From Tritrichomonas musculus (lineage: Eukaryota > Parabasalia > Tritrichomonadida > Tritrichomonadidae), in contig JAPFFF010000002.1 of the NCBI GenBank assembly GCA_039105265.1, positions 2,852,001-2,916,000 of the forward strand: DNA of 64,000 nt. Reading direction: 5' to 3'. The position numbers and the translations under genes are program-made. The notes below the pieces were generated by a model. It ran no database searches. It was not told the origin of the DNA and saw only the letters and a list, made by a program, of their open reading frames with translations. Position 1 is the stretch's first letter; each line of letters begins with the position of its first letter. Positions 1 through 9,268 of the stretch are shown here, piece after piece.

Positions 1-282
1 GTTTGTTACATAATGATATTCTTTTTTTATTTTTACTTCCATTATATTATTAAAAATAATATACTATATTATTTTAAGATTTTAAAATTTTGATTTATAT
101 TAATATTTATCATATCTTTGGCTATTTTAAAATTGCTAAATGTTTAAAGCAACTCATGATATTCATGTTTAGGCATATCTCATAAAAAACAGTAAATTGA
201 GAATGAATATTTTTTTAATTCAATATTGAATTAAATATAAAAATATAAAATCTTCTGAATTACTTCAAAAAATAATTTAAAC

Positions 283-1259
283 TACAGTAACTGTTTTGAG
301 TCCAGAGTCTCTCAATTTCCCTGGAGTGAACTGAAAATAAATTGAATGATCAAAATTTTAATTATTAAACAGTATTTTTAGTAATATGAATGAATTTTAT
401 TATCAAAATTAATATGTTTTATAGAGAAAAGAATAAAAGAAGATTAACTTATCAAAAAGTTTCATATAAAATGAAAAAGAAATCAGGTTTTGTCCTCAAC
501 ATAGTATAATTTATGGCAAATGAGCTTATTTATGCTAATTCTAGTAATATTAGAGATAGGCTCTTTTTTTAAAACGAAAAGCTACTATTTTTAACAGATT
601 TCACAATGTAAAATTTAATAAAAAATTTTTTTAGCTAAATTTAGTGTTTATTTTTTTATTAACCTTCTTTTAGAAAATAATTTCCATTACTATCTTGCAA
701 TAAAAATAGCTAAAGACTGGAATGTAAGATATGCATCAATTTTTACGGCTAAATTGCTTGTCCAATAACAAAATAATCATCACATTCCTTTATCTTATCG
801 AGGTTTTTAATTAAGAGTGAATCAAGCATTTCGGCTGAGTCTGAAAACTAAAGACTGGAAAGTAAGATAATCATCAATTCTGTTAAATTTGTGCTGTTCC
901 AAGAAGTTGTTTTGTAATTGTTAGCTTATCCTGTTGTATTGCTATTTTGTAATCGTGTGTTGCTGCTTCTATACAAGTTCGTCAAGTAATAAAAAATGGT
1001 AGACCAAAACAAATATTCATTGAATTTTCTAATTGTATAAAAATTATTAGTAAAATTGAATACTTTTTAATCGTATTGCTTTGAAAATACCTTGGAGTAA
1101 AAACAAGAGTTTTTCTTTCAATTTAAACTTTTTCAAAAAGATCGTTTTTTTATCATCACTTTTTCAGTTACCGAGATTTTTTAAAACCACTTTTTGAATG
1201 AATTTTTAACTTCACTCCAGCCTTTTTGAATACACTCCAGTCTCAAAACAGTTACAGTA
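283..1259. mobile_element. Non-autonomous TIR element flanked by TA
   Basis: The ends are inverted copies: TACAGTAACTGTTTTGAG at 283-300 and its complement, with one mismatch, at 1242-1259. Both ends carry TA, as expected for Tc1/mariner-type insertion. Similarity continues inward, with CTGGAGTG-type motifs near both ends (around 320-330 and 1213-1240). The interior has no usable ORF. It does contain a diverged direct repeat beginning AAAGACTGGAA at about 711 and 848. I read it as a MITE-like or decayed element. The superfamily assignment rests only on the TA dinucleotide. Confidence 0.6.
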
Positions 1260-1850
1260 AACCTTGTTCAAAAAACATTACCTCCCTCTCAATTTAAAAT
1301 AATCATATCTTTATATTTTAAATATGAATTAATTTTTTAAAATTTAATTAATATTATGATAATTATCTAATATATTATTAATGAAGAATGATGCAATTAA
1401 ATTGTTTGATAAAAAAGATAAAATGTTTTAAAATTTGAAATGGAGGTAAAGTTTTTTGAACTCAGTTTATACCCTTAAATTGAAATTTTTTTTTTTTAAT
1501 TTTGACCAAAAACTCATTTATTGAATAGCTTTCTTATTAAAAAATAGAGATCATCTATATTCAAATGCAATTTGATGGTTGAAAAGAAAAAATAATGACG
1601 AATATATGAATTATGGCATTTTGAAATATCAATACAATTTCAATTTTTTTTGATTAAATCTGAAAAAAAGTATATGATATAAAAAGATAACAACACCATG
1701 ATACTATATTTTTAATTTATTTTTAATTTTGTTGATTATTATTCCTAAAAAAGTTCATTTAAAATTCCGCATTCTCACCTCTAAAAATTTCAATATTCAT
1801 TATATTAAAAATTCTATGATTTTTCATCGTTTTTTTATTTCATTTGATAA
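1260..1850. other. AT-rich intergenic region, no gene seen
   Basis: There is no ORF of note. The last 15 bases before the next gene include TCATTTG, 11 bases before its ATG. This resembles the trichomonad initiator (TCA followed by pyrimidine and W/Y bases), which normally lies just upstream of the start codon. Confidence 0.5.
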
Positions 1851-2993
1851 ATGAAAAGAATTAATACAAATGATTCTATTTTTCAACAAATGAAATTTAA
1901 ACTTATAATACCAGTTGATCCACTAAAATGCTCAGAAAATTTAGAGCAATGCCCAACAAGAAATTGGGGCGTGCCAGGAGAAATATTATATTTTTACATT
2001 TTAACTTCTTCTACAATACTTCAACTTGATTCATTATCTTTCAGTATATTTGTTAATAAAAAGCAAGCTCCTTCCTCTCGCAGCACTCTTTCTTATTCAG
2101 AAGCTTTTCCCAGCACTCATAAATCTCTTGACATTTGCGAAACTCGAACGTTACACGAATTCAATATAAAAAATGCTCCATTTAGAATTCCTGACGGCAG
2201 AGCAGTTTATCCACTTTCTGTACGAATTCCAATAACTATGACTACCCCATTTAACATTGACATATTTTTACCACGAACACAAGTTCCAGTCCTTCGAGCT
2301 GAAATGGTTCCTTTAATTCCATTTGACATTTCTGTTCTTCAACGTTCTACTTCAATTTCAACAATAATTCATTACAACATTTTGGCAACATTAAGATCTA
2401 CAAGTGTTAAAAAAGTTCAAATTGACGATGCTGATGTTGAATTTGATACGAAACCGCCACATAATAACGAAGATATTATTTCAAATATTCAAATTGTCAA
2501 ACCATGCCAAAAGTTTGTAAAATGCAAAGTTCAATCAGATGACCAATTTTCAGTTCTTTTTTCATTTATTCCTCTTTCTGAAATCGGAGCTCTTATGCTA
2601 TCAAATCTTGCATTAAGATTCTTAATAACATGGAGATATGAAAATTTATCTTATACAACTGTTTGGGAGTCGAAATTTGAAAATGCTTCTCTTGGAATTA
2701 CCTTGCTTGTTCATCCTGTTACTGCTCAACTTATGAACTCAACATCCATTCCTATGAAGATTTCTAATTTCAAGGACGAAAAGCGAAATATTGAAATATT
2801 TTTCGACAATGGCCCGTTACAACCAGTAATGGAAAAATTCAAAGTATCAGAAATAGAGCCAAATTCATCAATAACAGTGAATATTGGCGTTTTACCATTA
2901 TCTGTTGGATATCATCAACTAAAATTTTGGGCTGAAGAAAATGGTGAAAGGATTGAACCTTTATTCCCAACTTACATTTCTGTTACTGAATGA
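1851..2993 (+). CDS. Conserved-looking beta-rich protein, possibly TRAPPC13/14-like
   Basis: The frame encodes 380 residues from an ATG that sits 11 bases after a TCATTTG initiator-like motif; a second ATG at 1893 is an alternative start. No signal peptide or membrane segment is visible. The sequence alternates short hydrophobic strands and polar turns, suggesting two or three immunoglobulin-like beta sandwiches. The segment TRNWGVPGEILYFYIL near residue 36 and the C-terminal strand-rich part (roughly 280-380) recall the beta-sandwich accessory subunits of TRAPP-II vesicle tethers (TRAPPC13/TRAPPC14). That match is only impressionistic, so the function is treated as unknown. It is convergent with the separase gene downstream. 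Confidence 0.75.
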   Translation: MKRINTNDSIFQQMKFKLIIPVDPLKCSENLEQCPTRNWGVPGEILYFYILTSSTILQLDSLSFSIFVNKKQAPSSRSTLSYSEAFPSTHKSLDICETRTLHEFNIKNAPFRIPDGRAVYPLSVRIPITMTTPFNIDIFLPRTQVPVLRAEMVPLIPFDISVLQRSTSISTIIHYNILATLRSTSVKKVQIDDADVEFDTKPPHNNEDIISNIQIVKPCQKFVKCKVQSDDQFSVLFSFIPLSEIGALMLSNLALRFLITWRYENLSYTTVWESKFENASLGITLLVHPVTAQLMNSTSIPMKISNFKDEKRNIEIFFDNGPLQPVMEKFKVSEIEPNSSITVNIGVLPLSVGYHQLKFWAEENGERIEPLFPTYISVTE

Positions 2994-3454
2994 TTTGTTT
3001 TATATTTGTTAATTTTGTTATCTTAATTAAACCATTTTTTATTATTATAATTGGTTATTGATAATTATATTTTTTGGATTCATCCTTTTATTAAGAATTC
3101 ATGTTTACAGGAAATGATTTTTTTTTTTTTAAGATAATTTTATAGATTAGAATGAATGCCTTCAAGTTGAAGATTTCAACATGTGACAATATTTTTTTTA
3201 TCTCTTTGCTCTGAGCTTGTTGGGCAAACGTAATTATTAATATAAATATCATTTAACAAAACAATCTATTTGCATTCTTTAAAACAAATAACATACGATA
3301 TAATACCATATCTTTATAAAAATACGTCGTTAAATTTCATTTCAATAAATAATGATGAAATAAAGATTTCAGAATTCCAATAGATAAAAATGTTTATTAT
3401 TATTAAATCATAATTAACAATCTGTTTTTTAAATCTTGAAAATAAAATAATATA
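2994..3454. other. Convergent 3' intergenic region
   Basis: AT-rich sequence between two converging genes. It contains homopolymer T runs and no ORF or repeat that I could support. Confidence 0.5.
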
Positions 3455-6304
3455 TCATATAAGTTCTTGTATTATTGTGGGGAAACCATAAACAACAGGT
3501 GCTGTTCCAGTTAAAAATCTCAATTTACATGCATTTTTGCATTCGAGGACTGCACTTTCTAGATTAAAAGAGTTACTCTTCCCATCATTTTGCATTTTTT
3601 GTAGCAAAGAAGATAAGAAACGATTAATTTCACCATCAGTCACATTATACAAATTAGCAATTACTGCACCAGAGCCAGCTGCAATACATGTGTAAGGAAC
3701 ACCTGTCGGATCAATTTCACCTTCATCACGTAATTTACCACTACAACATCCCATTAAAAACATTGTTGATTTGCAATTCTTTTGTTCATTTATAAGTGAA
3801 TCATAATCGAAGAATTCTTTCCCACTTCCGTGACCACAATAAACATATAAATCAGAGTTTTGTAGTCTTTGAGTCATTTCTTCTTTATCTGGTTTATTTT
3901 TAATGAATCCTTTCCATGGGAACTTATGAAATAGTGGTCTTAATTGCTGCTCAGTGGAATCCAAATCACCATTTGGATTTAATATGTAAAATGCTGAATG
4001 TGGATTGACCGATACTGGGGTTTGTTTCTGGCTTTGAATTGCAACAGCTTTCATCGAAGGGATTCTCGTGATAGATATACCATTCTTGATAACAAATGGA
4101 ATTGATTCCCATGGAATTTGGTGAATAAATTTCCCGACTAAAATTTGAAGTGTAGATCTTTCTTGACTATTCTGATAATAAACCTTACTTGGAAAAGTGA
4201 ATTTTATAGCTTTTTCAATTTCATTCTTAACTTGAGAAACCGTTTTCTGCGGAATAGATTGTAAGTAAACCGATAAAACTGAAGTCATAGGCGATTGAGT
4301 ATTAACAGGCGATATAGGATATAAAAGGCATTTCCAAAAACCTAGAACATTTGTTTCAAAATCCTTAATTAATAATCCTAATTGCTTATCTAAATGAAGT
4401 TTCCTTGTCCACCATTCTTTTGGACATAAATCGGTAGAAATATCCAATGATTGCTGCATAATTTCTTCAATTTTTTCTAAAAAGTCGTCTACTTTATCTC
4501 CTGTCTCAATTCTGACTACAAATGGCTTTGATCGTGGACAGAAATATGCGAACAATAAGCATGGCTCAATGAAATGAAGGCTTATATAAGCAATTGCTAA
4601 AATTGGAAACTTTAATTGCCATTGATCAGGACAATTATGAAGAAGTTTATCAAGTTGGAGGGATAAGGAAGAAGATATTAAGATAGCTGTTTTTTCCATA
4701 TCAACTGTACCTATTAAAAGAGCCATTAATTGCTTGATTCTTCTAGTGATAGAAACAAATCCATTAGCATATTTCAAAGCTTCTTTGAGCATGGATATGT
4801 TCATATTAATTTTATTAAAATCAACATTCTTTTTTGAACTATAATTCCAAATTTCTTTAAAATCTAATTCTTTGGAGTTTTCAATAACTTTGTGGTATAA
4901 AAACAAAGCTTTTGTTTCTTTTGAAGTGGAACAAACATTTGCAAACTCATCCAGTACAATATCACATTGAAATTCTCTTAATGTATTGATAAAATAACTG
5001 AATGCTTCCTGTTGAACAATGATATTATTGCTTTGGAATACTAGATCGAAATCATCAATACAGCTAGGGTCAAACTCAAAACATTTGACCATTGCACGAT
5101 GGAAATAAGCAACACTTTCCCAATTGTAAATTGAAGAAAACTCAATTTTGGGAATTTCATTAATCCTTTCAAAGCGTGAACTATGTATTTTACACTTTAA
5201 TTCTAAGAAAACTGAAAAACCAACAGTAAATGGATACTTGGGGAATAATTTTCTAATCTTTTTGGCATAAAAAAGGCCAGCATCTGGTCTACCAACTGCA
5301 TCATACGAAAAAGCGATCCAGTAATGAAGGAAAAATAAAGCTAGCATCAAGTTCAAATTATCAAGAGAGCTTGGCAATTGCTTAAGCAATTTAATTGATT
5401 GGGTAACACACAAATAAAAATCGGAATTTTCAAATAGTTTGGAACAATTTTTGAAATATCGATCTATTTCAGGTTGGTTAAAATAACATATATCTGGTAA
5501 TTTTAAATTTGGAAAAAAATTTTCGTATTCTTTGTATTTTTCTAATTTTTGAAGATCGCCATGTAAAGCGTAAAATGGCAGTATTTTTTTAATTTCATTA
5601 GCGTTATTATTAGATTTGCTAGATTTAAATAATTGCGAAAGAACTTTTGTGATTGTATCAGGGTTAGAAGGAGGATTGACAATTATTAATTTGCTTAAAA
5701 TACTCATTTGATCGCAGGAATTATATAAAGTGTTTAAAAAATTGGAATCATATACCTTGTTAAGCGCAATTAAACACATACAGATCATTTTATTGCTTTT
5801 ACTAACTATTTCTTCTTTATCTGAAATATTGGCGACGATTTCAAATAATTTTAATGAATAATTATATACCTTCAATTTCATTAAAAACGATGCAATATTA
5901 TATATAGCTGATGCTGAAAGTTGATATTCTCTTTGAAAATTCAATTGCTCAATAGTATCAATTGCATTTTTTAATTCATTCAAACAATTATCTAAATCCA
6001 TTTTATCATTTGTGGATTTGAATCTGACAGCATAAGCAAGAGCAATAGATCTCATTGCTTCGATTACTCGTGTAATATGCTCTTTTGAAAATATTTTTAT
6101 ATTATCGAGAATAAGTGATCGAAAATATGATAATATATCAATAATTTGATCAATTGTATTAATTTGCAACTGACCTAAAATTCCTGGATATGAATTTGTT
6201 GGCGATATCACATGTCGGATATGGTCTGCAATAGAAACGAATTGCTTTTTATTATTTTGTCTAATTTTGAAAGCTTCATCGATACTTGCATTGAGATCAT
6301 TCAT
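3455..6304 (-). CDS. Separase (peptidase family C50)
   Basis: Separase is the caspase-like cysteine protease that cleaves the kleisin subunit of cohesin at anaphase. The 949-residue product has a long alpha-helical, TPR-like N-terminal part (about residues 1-600) and a C-terminal protease domain. The catalytic His lies in VYCGHGSG (His825) and the catalytic Cys in LMGCCSG (Cys853). Both motifs match the conserved separase dyad, and the following DPTGVPYTCIAAGS stretch also fits the family. It is shorter than animal or yeast separases (1600-2100 residues) but similar to compact protist forms. The ATG at 6302-6304 opens the frame. The upstream 40 bases contain TTAACGTTCA (6339-6348), a Myb-core-like motif also seen before other genes here. 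No securin gene is recognisable nearby. Confidence 0.93.
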   Translation of the reverse strand: MNDLNASIDEAFKIRQNNKKQFVSIADHIRHVISPTNSYPGILGQLQINTIDQIIDILSYFRSLILDNIKIFSKEHITRVIEAMRSIALAYAVRFKSTNDKMDLDNCLNELKNAIDTIEQLNFQREYQLSASAIYNIASFLMKLKVYNYSLKLFEIVANISDKEEIVSKSNKMICMCLIALNKVYDSNFLNTLYNSCDQMSILSKLIIVNPPSNPDTITKVLSQLFKSSKSNNNANEIKKILPFYALHGDLQKLEKYKEYENFFPNLKLPDICYFNQPEIDRYFKNCSKLFENSDFYLCVTQSIKLLKQLPSSLDNLNLMLALFFLHYWIAFSYDAVGRPDAGLFYAKKIRKLFPKYPFTVGFSVFLELKCKIHSSRFERINEIPKIEFSSIYNWESVAYFHRAMVKCFEFDPSCIDDFDLVFQSNNIIVQQEAFSYFINTLREFQCDIVLDEFANVCSTSKETKALFLYHKVIENSKELDFKEIWNYSSKKNVDFNKINMNISMLKEALKYANGFVSITRRIKQLMALLIGTVDMEKTAILISSSLSLQLDKLLHNCPDQWQLKFPILAIAYISLHFIEPCLLFAYFCPRSKPFVVRIETGDKVDDFLEKIEEIMQQSLDISTDLCPKEWWTRKLHLDKQLGLLIKDFETNVLGFWKCLLYPISPVNTQSPMTSVLSVYLQSIPQKTVSQVKNEIEKAIKFTFPSKVYYQNSQERSTLQILVGKFIHQIPWESIPFVIKNGISITRIPSMKAVAIQSQKQTPVSVNPHSAFYILNPNGDLDSTEQQLRPLFHKFPWKGFIKNKPDKEEMTQRLQNSDLYVYCGHGSGKEFFDYDSLINEQKNCKSTMFLMGCCSGKLRDEGEIDPTGVPYTCIAAGSGAVIANLYNVTDGEINRFLSSLLQKMQNDGKSNSFNLESAVLECKNACKLRFLTGTAPVVYGFPTIIQELI

Positions 6305-6627
6305 TTATATCTCTAGATATATTCTAAACGTAAATTCATTAACGTTCATACAAAAAAATACATACATATCCCTCTGGATTTAAAACATTACAAATACCTT
6401 TCAAATACATTTTATTAACAAACCAATATCTATTTTAAATATATAATATGAAACTTAAATTTTGATTTAATTATATATCATATTTATCTCAAATAAAATC
6501 TGGCTTTAAATACATATTTATTTACAGAATATATCATAGGAGAATTATAATGATTTTATTTTAAATATGTTTTTTTTATACAAATACAAATAATTATATG
6601 GTTAAACTTCCCGATCTAATCAAGCTT
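6305..6627. promoter_or_regulatory. Promoter region of the separase gene
   Basis: This 323-bp AT-rich gap holds the 5' flank of separase and the 3' end of the upstream minus-strand gene. TTAACGTTCA at 6339-6348 and AAACGTAAA near 6327 share an AACGT core. I see no canonical TATA box. Trichomonads typically use initiator elements near the ATG, but none is clear here. Confidence 0.3.
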
Positions 6628-8184
6628 TCACTTTAAGTATTCTTGCATTATATTTTCATTTCTCAAAAATTTTTTCATTAAAATCTGTGCTTCAAATGGC
6701 TTTGGTGACCTGAAAAACTTCGAAATCGTAACAACATCAAAACTCCCTTTCTCATTTTTACAGAAAACAAGTGGCATCCATGCAGACTGGTAATCTTCCA
6801 CATCAGGCTGAAAATCAATTATAGTAGAAAAAGAATCAGCGTCGGAAATATGTGTAATAGGCATTTTCCCTTTCAGAATTTCATAAGATGGGGAAACTAT
6901 AATAATTAAAATAAATTTGACATCTTTAAATTTTTTATCCAAAATTGTCAAATTAATGAAAATTTCATTTTTTTTGAAAACTGAACTATCATCTGGATTT
7001 TGATGATAAGTATAAGAAAGCGCATCTTCAAGATCAGTATGATTTGAAACAGCAGAAATTCTTCCAACCAAAGCAAAGTTTTCAGTATAAGCAGCTGCAC
7101 TGATAGAATGATCAGTTTTTTGATTTAAAGTGAATGAAATATTAAGAACTTTGGGATATTCGCTTTTGAAAAATGCAACAACTTTTTTAATTGATAGAAG
7201 CTTTTTAGATTTAATTGGGCCTTGGCCACTCAGCACTGAATATAAAGCATTATTAGAAATTTTTGATATAAATTGATCTGAACTCATAGAAATCTCATAA
7301 TTAATGGCTGCCATGTGATAAAATTTAGGTATCTTAGTTTCTTTATCAAAATCAAAGACAATTGGAAATGAAAGCATTCTTTCTTTTTGAACGTTAATTT
7401 TGTAAGTAGCTCCTAGCTGAGGTTTTCTAACATCTTTCTTCTTATTTGATGAAATAAAGGCGAAATTTATAAAAATATCACCAGAGTAGCCATTTGAACA
7501 TAAAATTGGAACAAAGAGAAAATTGTGGATTTCGGCTGATTTATTTAAATCAAAATTTAATAATGATGAATTGCCCGTTAGAGTTGGCTTGTTGCAAATC
7601 GGATCCATATTTAATGAAATATCATTTGTATTAAATTCTTTAAAATTTTTAGAAAAAGATGGATCAATTTTTGAAATAATTAGAAAACTCAAATCTGGCT
7701 TGATCATATTTTTTTGAATTTCTTTGAATGAATAATAAGAATATACATGTGCATATTTTCCAAATTGAAATGGCATAATATCGACTAATTGTTCAAAATT
7801 AGTTTGTATTTTAATAAATAAAGTGGCATTATGAACAATTTTATTATTTTGACAAGGAATATTTAGAGAAAACAATCTATTTACCCAATTTTCATCTGCT
7901 GTATTAAATGAAAAGTTTACTTTTCCAACATAATCATCTTTATTATCTTTTTGGTCATAGATTTTGAAAATGATTTCAGATTTCTTTGTAGAAAAAACAG
8001 GTATTGTAAAGGGCGTTATACAATCGTTATCCCAAATAGGGTTGTTCGATTTTTTGACGAAAAGAGTTTGACCAAAAGGAATAATTTTATTGGAAGGTGA
8101 CAAGAATTCAACAGCTACACATACATTTGATTTCAATATTAACTCAGGGAAGTTCTCTCCTTTTACAATAAATAAATCCAACAT
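6628..8184 (-). CDS. C2-domain protein
   Basis: The frame extends upstream to a GTG at 8265. I choose the ATG at 8182-8184 because the C2 domain begins directly there (MLDLFIVKGENFPEL), giving 518 residues. A 15-base T run immediately precedes that ATG on the coding strand. Residues 1 to about 115 form a C2 beta sandwich: the strand pattern includes NPIWDNDCITPFTIPVF, FKIYDQKDNKDDYVGKV and a closing strand. The acidic DQKDNKDD loop could bind calcium. The remaining ~400 residues are beta-rich and I do not recognise them; they lack a TM segment. The likely role is calcium-dependent membrane binding. It sits next to a G-alpha-like gene and a copine, also predicted to act at the inner face of the membrane. 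Confidence 0.8.
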   Translation of the reverse strand: MLDLFIVKGENFPELILKSNVCVAVEFLSPSNKIIPFGQTLFVKKSNNPIWDNDCITPFTIPVFSTKKSEIIFKIYDQKDNKDDYVGKVNFSFNTADENWVNRLFSLNIPCQNNKIVHNATLFIKIQTNFEQLVDIMPFQFGKYAHVYSYYSFKEIQKNMIKPDLSFLIISKIDPSFSKNFKEFNTNDISLNMDPICNKPTLTGNSSLLNFDLNKSAEIHNFLFVPILCSNGYSGDIFINFAFISSNKKKDVRKPQLGATYKINVQKERMLSFPIVFDFDKETKIPKFYHMAAINYEISMSSDQFISKISNNALYSVLSGQGPIKSKKLLSIKKVVAFFKSEYPKVLNISFTLNQKTDHSISAAAYTENFALVGRISAVSNHTDLEDALSYTYHQNPDDSSVFKKNEIFINLTILDKKFKDVKFILIIIVSPSYEILKGKMPITHISDADSFSTIIDFQPDVEDYQSAWMPLVFCKNEKGSFDVVTISKFFRSPKPFEAQILMKKFLRNENIMQEYLK

Positions 8185-8500
8185 TGAAAAAAAAAAAAAA
8201 AGAGATGCATTCAAAAAGTTGTTCACACAAATTGATTTATTTATTTTTGAACGCATTTCAATCACTATTGATAAAAATTTGAATAAAATATTTCAATCGG
8301 TATTGAAAAAAATTCAAAAGTATGAAAAAACGTTATTGATAATTATGGTTGATGTTTATCTTTAAATATATATAAGACAAAAATAAAAATATAATAATTT
8401 TCGTTTTCAAAATAAATTTATTAAATATATATTTACATACAAATACAAACAATAATCAATTGAAAAATAAAAATGAATAAAATTCATCAATACATTCAAC
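8185..8500. other. Intergenic region between two minus-strand genes
   Basis: A 316-bp AT-rich stretch with a pure A run at about 8188-8202, in the 5' leader of the C2-domain gene. Nothing else could be supported. Confidence 0.4.
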
Positions 8501-9073
8501 TCATTTTCCTCGAATTGTGGTATCACTTGTATACCTTTTATCATAATACCTTTCGACAGAAAGACTAATAACATCTACAAAATTGACAACAGTTTCTGGA
8601 TTTTTTTCATCCAAAACTACCAATTCCACATCTCTTCTAGAAATAATTGATTTAAATTCAGCAAGTTGAACCTCGTTTGTACTTATTACAATTATTATAA
8701 AATTATATTTTTCGTGAACAAATTTTAAAAGCCAATTGAGTGTTCTTGCGTTTAATAAAAGTGATCCACGATCACGAATATCAGCAACATATAAAGCAGC
8801 TGCGTATTCACCTTTACTTGAAAATTTGCTTGGCCAATATTTACGACTTGATCTTTGATTTGGGACATCAACAAAACGAATGTTTAATCTTCCAGCTTGC
8901 GCTGTTGTTTCTGAATTGATTAAACTTGACGCCACTATTCTTGTTAAAACTGCTCTAACATTTGATGGAAGATAAAATAGAAGCACAGGCGCACGGGGTT
9001 GAAGAGATCTTGATTGACTTTGCGATGATAATGATTTGTTATTATCTGAATGCGATGAATGAAAACAACCCAT
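8501..9073 (-). CDS. Atypical G-alpha/Arf-like protein, degenerate GTPase
   Basis: A 190-residue product starting MGCFHSS. This fits the MGCxxS pattern that gives N-myristoylation at Gly2 and palmitoylation at Cys3 in G-alpha subunits, so attachment to the inner plasma membrane is expected. Residues about 60-75 read IRFVDVPNQRSSRKYW, close to the G-alpha switch II motif DVGGQRxxRxxW. The P-loop position (LLFYLPSNVRAVLT) lacks the GxxxxGK[S/T] residues. The NKxD position reads VISTNEVQ, so the base-specificity residues are also missing. The length matches Arf-type domains and there is no room for a G-alpha helical domain. I infer a pseudo-GTPase scaffold. It is divergent from the copine gene across a 195-bp gap. 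Confidence 0.7.
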   Translation of the reverse strand: MGCFHSSHSDNNKSLSSQSQSRSLQPRAPVLLFYLPSNVRAVLTRIVASSLINSETTAQAGRLNIRFVDVPNQRSSRKYWPSKFSSKGEYAAALYVADIRDRGSLLLNARTLNWLLKFVHEKYNFIIIVISTNEVQLAEFKSIISRRDVELVVLDEKNPETVVNFVDVISLSVERYYDKRYTSDTTIRGK

Positions 9074-9268
9074 AATTCTAAAAATTCTGAATTTTTTTTT
9101 CTGAAAAAGAATTCGTTATTAAGCTTTTTTTGATAACATTTTATCCAAAATTCTTTTATCATTATATTAAATCCTTGTGATTTACATTATTATTAAAAAA
9201 CAAAATACTCATTTTTTTAAATATATTGAAAAAATGACCAAATATAATAATAAAAAGTTCATATTTAT

